Assembly (NCBI GenBank): GCA_030613285.1
Contig: JAUWME010000001.1
Coordinates: 1-20,403 of the forward strand
From: Candidatus Zymogenus sp.
GTDB lineage: Bacteria > Desulfobacterota > Zymogenia > Zymogenales > Zymogenaceae
DNA length: 20,403 nucleotides
Direction of reading: 5' to 3'
Within the stretch, counting starts at the first letter, position 1; every line of letters starts with the position of its first letter. The notes beneath the pieces are model-generated. The model made no database searches. It worked only from the letters and a program-made list of their open reading frames with translations, and had not been told where the DNA came from. Both the position numbers and the translations under genes were made by a program. This document shows positions 1 to 6,088 of the stretch, piece by piece.

Positions 1-831
1 GAGACAAATGTAAAAAAACTTACTGGCGATATGGTTTCCATCGGCTATAGCACTGCCGTACTGTCCGATAGTAGCAATAACATAGAAGGGCATATCATTA
101 CTTTTAAGGATCTGACCGAAATCCACAGAATGCAAGAAGAAATCCTCAGAATGGACAGACTCTCCTCGTTAGGGGAAATATCTTCCGGCATCGCTCATGA
201 AATCAGAAACCCCCTTGCCGCCATCAAGACTACAGCCCAGGCAATGGAGGAGGAAATTGACGAATACGATCCAAAAAGAGAGTTCTTATTCAGAATTGTA
301 AAAGAAATAGATCGCTTGGACAGAATGCTCAGGACTTTCTTTACTTTTGCAAAACCGAAAAAGCCGGAGTTGACCCGTTGTGACATAAGGGATGTTATTA
401 GCGAAGTGTTACTCCTGCTAAACAAAGACATTATTAACAACAAGATTGTGGTGGTAGAGAAATACGATCAAAAACCATTTTCCGTCTATGCAGATTTTTC
501 CCAGTTGCAACAGGTTTTTTTGAACCTCTTCTTAAACTCCATCAACTTCATGGAAAAATCTCAAGATAGAAGGCTCTTGATAACAGCAAAAAACAAAAAG
601 AATAAGAAAAAAGATGTCTTGGAAATCTCCCTGTCAGATACAGGGATTGGAATCGATGATGATATTATCTATAAGATTTTTGACCCGTTTTTTACAACCC
701 GAGCAAGAGGGGTTGGCCTCGGTCTTTCAATTACACACCGCATTGTAAGCAAACATGGTGGCACAATTGATGTACATAGCAAAAAGGGCGAGGGCGCAAA
801 ATTTATTATTACTCTCCCAGCGATGACATAA
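1..831 (+). CDS. PAS-containing sensor histidine kinase, 5' end cut off by the window
   Basis: The frame is open from base 1, so the gene begins before the window and the ATG at 31 is internal. What remains is the end of a PAS/PAC domain (to about residue 42 of the visible frame), a HisKA dimerisation and phosphotransfer domain with the H-box ISSGIAHEIRNPL (phospho-acceptor His codon at 196-198), and a complete HATPase domain: N-box QQVFLNLFLNSINF, G1 box DTGIGI, F box FDPFFTT and G2 box GVGLGLSI. It should autophosphorylate on His and pass the phosphate to a receiver; the NtrC-type regulator 119 bases downstream on the same strand is the natural partner (inference from adjacency). The sensory part is outside the window, so the signal and any membrane location are unknown. 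The H-box resembles that of NtrB/AtoS/ZraS-type kinases. Confidence 0.93.
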   Translation, partial: ETNVKKLTGDMVSIGYSTAVLSDSSNNIEGHIITFKDLTEIHRMQEEILRMDRLSSLGEISSGIAHEIRNPLAAIKTTAQAMEEEIDEYDPKREFLFRIVKEIDRLDRMLRTFFTFAKPKKPELTRCDIRDVISEVLLLLNKDIINNKIVVVEKYDQKPFSVYADFSQLQQVFLNLFLNSINFMEKSQDRRLLITAKNKKNKKKDVLEISLSDTGIGIDDDIIYKIFDPFFTTRARGVGLGLSITHRIVSKHGGTIDVHSKKGEGAKFIITLPAMT

Positions 832-950
832 AAACTCTTATGCAAAGGACAAAGGCTCATACTTTGATAAAAAATAAGTGATGAAGTCTTGTTACCCACC
901 TAAATGAAATTATTTATCAAAATGCTAATTCCACATTTTAGTGCTAAACT

Positions 951-2288
951 ATGAAACCAGTTGTTTTAATAGTAGAAGACGACCAATTGATGTCTGATTC
1001 TCTGATAAAGGTTCTTTCGGGCGAAGGGCTCAATCCTCTGGCCGCAGGCACAGGAGGAGAAGCAAAAAAAATCCTCGAAAGCACTGTGATTCACCTCATC
1101 CTTCTGGATATAAACCTTCCAGATATGGACGGCTTGGATCTCCTTAAAGTGGTTGAAGAAACAGAACCAGACATACCAGTGCTCGTTATGACTGCATATA
1201 CAGATGTAACCGTTGCTGTAAATGCCATGAAAAAAGGAGCTACAGATTATATCCAAAAACCTTTCGAGCTGGATGAGCTTAAGGTTATTGTTCATAAAGC
1301 TCTGGAAAATTCGAGACTCAAAAGCGAGCTTACAACTCTAAAAAGATCAAGGAAAACCGAGCATACCGAGATAATCGGCAAAAGCCAAAAGGTAAAAGAT
1401 CTTAAAAAATTAATCTCCGTTGTTGCAGAAACACCCAGAACCCCCGTCCTTGTGGTTGGGGAAAGCGGCACAGGAAAAGAGCTGGTAGCTGCAGCAATCC
1501 ATCAAGCATCTGACAGAAAAAACTTCCCACTGGTCAAAATCAACGTAAGTGCCATCCCCGAAAATCTCCTGGAATCAGAATTCTTCGGCTACAAAAGAGG
1601 TGCCTTCACAGACGCAAAAGAAAGCAAAAAAGGACTCTTTGAACTTGCCAACAATGGCACTCTCTTCTTAGACGAGGTGGGAGAAATGCAACACTCCCTT
1701 CAGCCAAAGCTCCTTAGATTCTTAGAAACACAAACATTTAATCCCATAGGTGGGATAAAAGAAATAAAAGTGGATGTCAGGGTTATTGCCGCTACAAATC
1801 AGGACCTCTCTCAGCTTGTTTCAGAAGGAAGATTTCGAGACGATCTCTATTATCGACTAAAAGTGATGGTCATCGAAGTGCCATCTCTAAGAGAGAGAAG
1901 AGAAGACATCTCCGAACTTATCGACCTTTTCCTCGCAATGGTAAACAAAGAACTACGAAAAAATGTAAAATCAGTTTCAAAAGAGGCCAAAACGATTCTA
2001 ATGAACTACAAATGGCCGGGAAATATCCGCGAACTGAAAAATGTAATCGAAAGAGCAGTTATCATCTCACAATCGGACACACTAAACGTTGAAAACCTCC
2101 CAATGGAACTAATAAAAGGTGAGCAAGTACCACAAAAAGGTAACTTCAAAAAAATATCAGAGATGGAGCAAGATTATATCAAAAAAGTACTTAGCTTTAC
2201 CACCGGCAATAAATCTGAAGCCGCAAAAATTCTGGGGATTTCTCGCTCAACACTCTTTGAAAAAATAAAACGCTACAATCTTAACTAA
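951..2288 (+). CDS. NtrC-family sigma-54-dependent response regulator (receiver-AAA+-Fis HTH)
   Basis: A 445-aa three-domain enhancer-binding protein of normal family length. The receiver (about 1-120) has the acidic pocket E9/D10/D11, phospho-acceptor D53, T81 and K103. The AAA+ domain (about 140-370) has Walker A GESGTGKE (170-177), Walker B GTLFLDE (D241, E242) and an arginine-rich stretch FRDDLYYRL. The sigma-54 contact loop reads GAFTDA (217-222) instead of the usual GAFTGA; the Thr is kept. The C-terminal Fis-type helix-turn-helix is GNKSEAAKILGISRSTLFEKI. It should hydrolyse ATP to open sigma-54 holoenzyme promoters once phosphorylated, probably by the kinase just upstream. A consensus sigma-54 promoter lies 163 bases past its stop codon. 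No clear Shine-Dalgarno precedes ATG 951, but the N-terminus fits receiver domains and no better start is visible. Confidence 0.95.
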   Translation: MKPVVLIVEDDQLMSDSLIKVLSGEGLNPLAAGTGGEAKKILESTVIHLILLDINLPDMDGLDLLKVVEETEPDIPVLVMTAYTDVTVAVNAMKKGATDYIQKPFELDELKVIVHKALENSRLKSELTTLKRSRKTEHTEIIGKSQKVKDLKKLISVVAETPRTPVLVVGESGTGKELVAAAIHQASDRKNFPLVKINVSAIPENLLESEFFGYKRGAFTDAKESKKGLFELANNGTLFLDEVGEMQHSLQPKLLRFLETQTFNPIGGIKEIKVDVRVIAATNQDLSQLVSEGRFRDDLYYRLKVMVIEVPSLRERREDISELIDLFLAMVNKELRKNVKSVSKEAKTILMNYKWPGNIRELKNVIERAVIISQSDTLNVENLPMELIKGEQVPQKGNFKKISEMEQDYIKKVLSFTTGNKSEAAKILGISRSTLFEKIKRYNLN

Positions 2289-2290
2289 CT

Positions 2291-2326
2291 GTCCGATTTC
2301 CGAACGCCCCAATCGTCCTATTTCCG
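2291..2326 (+). promoter_or_regulatory. Direct repeat upstream of the sigma-54 promoter, possible activator site
   Basis: GTCCGATTTCCG (2291-2302) recurs as GTCCTATTTCCG (2315-2326), 11 of 12 bases identical and 24 bases start to start. The pair lies about 125-160 bases upstream of the -24 element at 2451, a usual distance for an enhancer bound by an NtrC-type protein. The role is inference from position and repetition; no inverted symmetry was seen. Confidence 0.35.
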
Positions 2327-2450
2327 TACACTTTCCTTTGCTCTACTAAACAAGGGAAACCAAATAATTGCCATATGCCGTAAAGTATTGGGATCTTTAC
2401 TTTTATTTTCCACCTAAAATTAAAAAAACAACCCTACTTAATACCATTCA

Positions 2451-2466
2451 TGGCACATCTATTGCA
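2451..2466 (+). promoter_or_regulatory. Sigma-54 (RpoN) promoter, -24/-12 type
   Basis: TGGCAC (2451-2456), five bases, then TTGCA (2462-2466) match the sigma-54 consensus TGGCAC-N5-TTGCW at every defined position. The invariant GG (2452-2453) and GC (2464-2465) are separated by the required 10 bases. Transcription would begin near 2477 and read into the receiver-PATAN gene at 2613 and then the roadblock gene. The gene immediately upstream encodes a sigma-54 activator, which fits. Confidence 0.85.
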
Positions 2467-2483
2467 TTAATAAATGTGTGTCT

Positions 2484-2546
2484 GGGGGGCTGGGTGTTGG
2501 GAGGGTTAAAAGGTTGGGGGGTTGAAGGGGTGGGGAGATGGGAGGG
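2484..2546 (+). repeat. G-rich leader with two G-quadruplex-type motifs
   Basis: This tract lies in the predicted 5' untranslated leader of the sigma-54 operon. Two windows fit the G3+N1-7 rule on the plus (RNA-like) strand: 2484-2505, with G runs of 6, 3, 3 and 3 and loops of 2, 4 and 1 bases; and 2516-2546, with G runs of 6, 4, 4, 3 and 3 and loops of 5, 1, 4 and 1. An open frame (2368-2586) crosses it but has no Shine-Dalgarno, runs through the promoter and encodes low-complexity Gly/Trp/Lys, so I treat the tract as non-coding. A folded leader could affect transcription or translation (inference). Confidence 0.6.
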
Positions 2547-2612
2547 TAAGCGGTGTCGGAAGAGTGAGGGATGGAAGATATACTAAAAAGATTAGGAGAT
2601 TAGGTAAATAGT

Positions 2613-3545
2613 ATGGCTGATATAGATAAAGTCTTAATTGTTGATGACGAGGAAACGCTCACATGGAGTATGTCAAAAAGCCTCTCAAAAGATAAAGACA
2701 AATTCGAAGTAATCGTAGCAAACAGCGGCGAAGATGCACTGAAAGTCCTTGAAACACAAAAACAAATAAAACTCGTAATTACAGATATCAGGATGCCGGG
2801 AATATCAGGGCTTGATCTGCTTAGCAAAATAAGAAAAGAATACTCAGACATAAAAGTCATAATTATCACCGCCTACGGTTCTCCAGATGTTCAAAGAGAA
2901 GCAAATATGAGGGGATCGCTCTATTACATCGAAAAACCCTTCGAAATTAAGGAAATTAGAAAAATAATTCTGGATACCTTAAAAGAAGAAAGAACAGGAT
3001 TTGAAGGACAACTATCCGACCTACTCCTTACAGACGTAATCCAAATGAAATGCCTCGGAAAAGCCAGTTCATCACTCTCTATTAAAAGCGGGGCAAGAAA
3101 AGGGAAAATCTTCTTCAGCAAAGGAAGCATCGTTCACGCAGAAACAGACAACGATACAGGCGAAGATGCATTCTATCAAATTCTAAGTTGGCCAGAAGGA
3201 ACATTTGCATCCACAAGAGCCGACGTCCCTAAAAAAATTACCATCGAAAAAGATTGGCAGTTCCTCGTTATGGAAGGATTGAGAATCGCCGATGAAGTTG
3301 CAAAACCACCCACAGAAAAAACAGAGGTACCAAAACCAACTGAAAAAGAAGAAGACCTCTCAAAGTTCTTCGAACACCTCGACAAAGGCTTTACTTACCT
3401 CAACGAAAATAATTTTAAAAAAGCCAAAAAAGAATGGGAAACAGCTCAAAAACTACAGCCAAAAAACGAAATGGTGAAATTCAACTTGAAAAAACTTATA
3501 GAAAGAGAAACTAAAGCAAAAGAGGAAGCAAAAGAAAATAAATAA
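2613..3545 (+). CDS. Response regulator with receiver, PATAN/DUF4388 domain and TPR-like tail
   Basis: A 310-aa protein. Residues 1-125 form a receiver domain with D11/D12, phospho-acceptor D58 in VITDIRMPG, T86 and K108. Residues about 130-230 resemble the PATAN (DUF4388) domain: they begin GFEGQLSDLLLTDVIQM and continue with GKIFFSKGSIVHA and a GEDAFYQILSWPEGTF segment typical of the family. A Lys/Glu/Pro linker follows (about 232-250), then one helical hairpin resembling a single TPR unit (LDKGFTYLNENNFKKAKKEWETAQKLQPKN) and a charged tail. It has no DNA-binding domain, so output is probably protein-protein contact. PATAN domains are known to accompany receivers and roadblock proteins, and a roadblock gene follows 65 bases later. 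An AGGAG at 2594-2598 is rather far (14 bases) from ATG 2613. It should be controlled by the sigma-54 promoter at 2451. Confidence 0.88.
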   Translation: MADIDKVLIVDDEETLTWSMSKSLSKDKDKFEVIVANSGEDALKVLETQKQIKLVITDIRMPGISGLDLLSKIRKEYSDIKVIIITAYGSPDVQREANMRGSLYYIEKPFEIKEIRKIILDTLKEERTGFEGQLSDLLLTDVIQMKCLGKASSSLSIKSGARKGKIFFSKGSIVHAETDNDTGEDAFYQILSWPEGTFASTRADVPKKITIEKDWQFLVMEGLRIADEVAKPPTEKTEVPKPTEKEEDLSKFFEHLDKGFTYLNENNFKKAKKEWETAQKLQPKNEMVKFNLKKLIERETKAKEEAKENK

Positions 3546-3553
3546 AAATTGTT

Positions 3554-3578
3554 TTTAAACACCAAAAAGATGTTTAAA
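3554..3578 (+). other. Intercistronic stem-loop
   Basis: TTTAAACA (3554-3561) and TGTTTAAA (3571-3578) form a perfect 8-bp AT-rich stem with a 9-base loop between the PATAN and roadblock genes. No T tract follows, so it is not a normal terminator. It could alter stability of one half of the message or mark a regulator site (inference). Confidence 0.4.
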
Positions 3579-3596
3579 TTTGAAAATGAAAAGAAA

Positions 3597-3605
3597 AAAG
3601 GAGGT
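3597..3605 (+). promoter_or_regulatory. Strong Shine-Dalgarno of the roadblock gene
   Basis: AAAGGAGGT, followed by five bases and then ATG 3611, is essentially the full anti-Shine-Dalgarno complement. It is much stronger than the site of the preceding gene, which suggests the roadblock protein is made in larger amounts than the PATAN protein. Confidence 0.8.
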
Positions 3606-3610
3606 CTAAA

Positions 3611-3979
3611 ATGGCTAGCAGAACAGAAAGTATGACAAATATCTTGAAAGAATTGGAAGCAGGTACACCAGATGTGGAAGCGGGTGCCATTGTCAGCGTC
3701 GATGGCCTTATTATGGCTTCGGCTCTCCCACAAGACGTCGAAGAAGATAGAGTCGCCGCAATGTCGGCAGCCATGCTCTCCCTCGGCGAAAGAACCGCGC
3801 AAGAACTAAACAGAGGTAAACTGAATCAGGTCTTCATCAGAGGAGAGGACGGTTATGTCCTGCTCATGAACGCCGGAGAAGACGCAGTTCTCACAACACT
3901 CGTTAGAAAAGATGCAAAACTTGGAATCGTCTTCCTCGATATGAAAAGAGCAGTAGAAGAAATTTCCAAGCTTATCTAA
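3611..3979 (+). CDS. Roadblock/LC7 domain protein (MglB-like)
   Basis: A 122-aa single-domain protein of normal size for the bacterial roadblock/LC7 family. It has an N-terminal helix (TNILKELEAGTPDVEAGAIVSVDGLIMASALP), the usual short strand and turn of the fold, a long central helix (EEDRVAAMSAAMLSLGERTAQEL), then strands LNQVFIRGEDGYVLLMNAGEDAVLTTLVRKDAKLGIVFLDM and a final amphipathic helix. Family members dimerise and often act as GTPase-activating partners or scaffolds for small MglA-type GTPases. No GTPase gene lies in this window. It is second in the sigma-54-driven pair after the PATAN response regulator and is followed by a strong terminator, so the two proteins probably work together in a polarity, motility or envelope-signalling switch (inference). 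It could equally be a scaffold without a GTPase partner. Confidence 0.92.
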   Translation: MASRTESMTNILKELEAGTPDVEAGAIVSVDGLIMASALPQDVEEDRVAAMSAAMLSLGERTAQELNRGKLNQVFIRGEDGYVLLMNAGEDAVLTTLVRKDAKLGIVFLDMKRAVEEISKLI

Positions 3980-4101
3980 AGCATCCAATCAAAGAGCTGT
4001 CGGGGTTGCTGGAATGTGGGGCTGAGAAAGGAGCAAGTGTTGCGAGATGTCGTTCATGTGCAAAAAAATGCAATGTAATTTATTGATTACTAATCTTTAA
4101 T

Positions 4102-4126
4102 GGGGCCTAAAAAGGCCCCCTTTTTT
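4102..4126 (+). terminator. Rho-independent terminator of the PATAN-roadblock operon
   Basis: GGGGCC (4102-4107), loop TAAAAA, GGCCCC (4114-4119), one C, then six T. A stable GC stem with a clear T tract, 122 bases after the roadblock stop codon and before the next promoter. Confidence 0.93.
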
Positions 4127-4159
4127 ATGGAAAAAATCCCCTCCAAACACTCCTTTAAC

Positions 4160-4188
4160 TTGACATAAAAACGGTAAAGAAATATTAT
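4160..4188 (+). promoter_or_regulatory. Sigma-70 promoter of the envelope operon
   Basis: TTGACA (4160-4165), a 17-base spacer and TATTAT (4183-4188): perfect -35, five of six at -10, optimal spacing. The predicted start near 4195 gives a leader of about 29 bases to the GTG at 4224. Confidence 0.85.
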
Positions 4189-4223
4189 TAAACTAATAGT
4201 ATCCCTAATGCGGTATAAAACCT

Positions 4224-5126
4224 GTGCCTCTTCAAGAAAAAATTAGCCGTCTAAAAAACCTGATGTATGTCAGGCCAGAGCGTCCTGCCATTGATTTTCT
4301 TGAAGTGGATTTCAGCGGTGCAGTCGATGAGCTCGTAAACAAAAAGAAGGGAAACCTCTTCCTAAATCTCTACTCTTCCGAAGAAATTGTAGACCTCTTT
4401 AGAGAGATGGGGATTACCAAAAAAATCTCAAATATCGGTTTTTCAAACCTTGAAATAGTAATAAGTGGGGACAGCCCCTTTGATCATAGAATGAGACTCT
4501 ATTCAGAAGAAAACAGCGAGAAAAACCTCCTCATGGAGCTTGTTGTTAAAGAAGGGATTTTCGAACCGAAAAAAATCTTTGTCGAAGAATATAAAGTTAA
4601 AAATCCCAGGATGCTAATGATAGAATGGTTAAGCTTCCAAAACCCGAAAGCAAAATTTGATGAAAAGAGGCCGAGGCTCCCTGGACAAAAGTTCCCCGGC
4701 CTTGGTATTCTGATGGAACTGGAGGGGGTACTTTTTCATATTTGCAAGAGGATCGGATATGAGGGAGTCATTGATGTCCCTGAATACTATCACGGGGCAC
4801 TCATGTACAGCCCCAAGTTCTTTTTCTACGATCCTCAAATGCAGGGAATGCTTGGTGCGATGATAAGAGACTTCGCAGATATTCCCCTTGACCGTACTTC
4901 CACCGCCGTCATGTTGCAATGCGTAAAAAACAAGGCCACCGAAAAATTTGTAGAGTGGTCACCGGGGGAGCAGATTCTGCCAGTCTCCGAGAAAATGAAG
5001 AAATACTTCATAAGCGATGGATATCATGAGTTGATGTTAAAGGCTATGAGTGAAAACTCATTTGTCATAGATTCTGCAAAACTGGAAAAAGAGCTTTCAT
5101 CGGAAGCAAATAAATATCTTGTCTGA
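4224..5126 (+). CDS. Uncharacterised conserved protein, possibly GNAT-like in its C-terminal half
   Basis: A 300-aa soluble protein with no signal peptide or membrane segment. I do not recognise an assigned function. The most distinctive part is RPRLPGQKFPGLGILMELE (149-167), leading into a helix and strand, IGYEGVIDVPEYYHGALMY, then FFFYDP. The order Gly-rich turn, long helix, I-G-Y, strand, A-x-x-Y resembles motif A/B of GNAT acetyltransferases, but the core Q/R-x-x-G-x-G/A signature is not exact, so this is only a fold suggestion. GTG 4224 is used because the upstream region is promoter and the following text (LKNLMYVRPERPAIDFLEVDF) reads like a continuous family N-terminus; there is no Shine-Dalgarno, and ATG 4263 is the alternative. 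It is first in an operon with DUF2520, AsmA and rfaE2, 25 bases before the next gene, which suggests an envelope-linked role. Confidence 0.85.
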   Translation: MPLQEKISRLKNLMYVRPERPAIDFLEVDFSGAVDELVNKKKGNLFLNLYSSEEIVDLFREMGITKKISNIGFSNLEIVISGDSPFDHRMRLYSEENSEKNLLMELVVKEGIFEPKKIFVEEYKVKNPRMLMIEWLSFQNPKAKFDEKRPRLPGQKFPGLGILMELEGVLFHICKRIGYEGVIDVPEYYHGALMYSPKFFFYDPQMQGMLGAMIRDFADIPLDRTSTAVMLQCVKNKATEKFVEWSPGEQILPVSEKMKKYFISDGYHELMLKAMSENSFVIDSAKLEKELSSEANKYLV

Positions 5127-5151
5127 ATTTCATTAGAAGGGGGGTTACCTC

Positions 5152-6069
5152 ATGGTTGATAATCGCAATACACCGATTGGCAAAATAGGAATTGTAGGTG
5201 TGGGAAAGGTCGGGACGGCGATAGGGGTGCTTTTAAAGGATGCAGGTTATAAAATAAGTTTCATCTCAAGCACAAATGCTGAAAAGCTTGAAAGTGCCTC
5301 TCAAGAGATGGGTGGTGTTCCTAAAATCCCAGGTCCCTTCAATGGACAGGATATTCCTATAGAAACCTTCCACGACGCAGATATTGTTTTTATAACGACA
5401 CCAGACAGGATAATCGGTGATGTTGCAACACAAATGACAAAAAGCGGGTGTTTCAAGTCAGGACAAATTGTGCTTCATATGAGCGGCTCCCTGACGTCTG
5501 ACATCCTCGGTGCAGCAAGGCAATCCGGGGCCCTCCTTGCATCCCTCCATCCGCTGCAAAGCTTTGCAGATTTTTCACAAGCAGTAAAGAACATTCCGGG
5601 ATCGGTCTTCTGCTTGGAAGGCGACGATGGCGCAATGCCCCCGTTAAAGGAAATAATCGGGGTGCTTAGCGGGATTGAACTAAATATCCCCAAAGAAGAA
5701 AAACCCCTCTATCATGCCGGGGCGGTGGTTGCTTCAAATTACCTCGTCTCTCTTGTCTGGGCGGCAGTTCAAATGTACGAGGCCATCGGGATGGAAGAGA
5801 GAGATGCCATCGATGCCCTTATGCCGTTGATTGAGGGGACATTGAACAATATAAAAAAGCTGGGGGTGCCAAAGGCACTAACCGGACCTATTGCCAGAGG
5901 CGATTGCCATACCGTCTCTGATCATCTTGAGCCGATGAAATTAAAAGTCCCCCACCTTATGGAGTTTTACAGGGTGATGGGGATGTTGACGGTTGATGCC
6001 GCCGAAAAGAATGGAAGCACCACAGAGGAGCTTTTGAACAAATTGAGAGAAATCCTCACCGATAAATAG
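5152..6069 (+). CDS. Rossmann-fold DUF2520 protein (ketopantoate reductase/F420-NADP oxidoreductase-like)
   Basis: A 305-aa protein with an N-terminal NAD(P)-binding Rossmann domain: the dinucleotide loop GVGKVG (16-21) in KIGIVGVGKVGTAIGVLLKD, followed by a strand and ISSTNAEKL, with DIVFITTPDRIIGDV at the usual fourth-strand position. Residues from about 165 form the helical DUF2520 domain, with YHAGAVVASNYLVSLV and the hallmark ALTGPIARGD. Proteins of this architecture are presumed NAD(P)-dependent oxidoreductases, but the substrate is not established. A strong Shine-Dalgarno (AAGGGGGG, 5137-5144) lies 7 bases before ATG 5152. It sits between the uncharacterised 300-aa gene (25 bases) and the AsmA-family gene (19 bases), clearly in one transcript. 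Family assignment is firm; the reaction is unknown. Confidence 0.92.
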   Translation: MVDNRNTPIGKIGIVGVGKVGTAIGVLLKDAGYKISFISSTNAEKLESASQEMGGVPKIPGPFNGQDIPIETFHDADIVFITTPDRIIGDVATQMTKSGCFKSGQIVLHMSGSLTSDILGAARQSGALLASLHPLQSFADFSQAVKNIPGSVFCLEGDDGAMPPLKEIIGVLSGIELNIPKEEKPLYHAGAVVASNYLVSLVWAAVQMYEAIGMEERDAIDALMPLIEGTLNNIKKLGVPKALTGPIARGDCHTVSDHLEPMKLKVPHLMEFYRVMGMLTVDAAEKNGSTTEELLNKLREILTDK

Positions 6070-6088
6070 ATTTGGATATTTTCAATTA

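Noticed and set aside
2368..2586. 72-aa open frame on the plus strand between the NtrC-type regulator and the PATAN gene
   Set aside because: It has no Shine-Dalgarno, runs through the sigma-54 promoter and ends in a low-complexity Gly/Trp/Lys translation of the G-rich leader.
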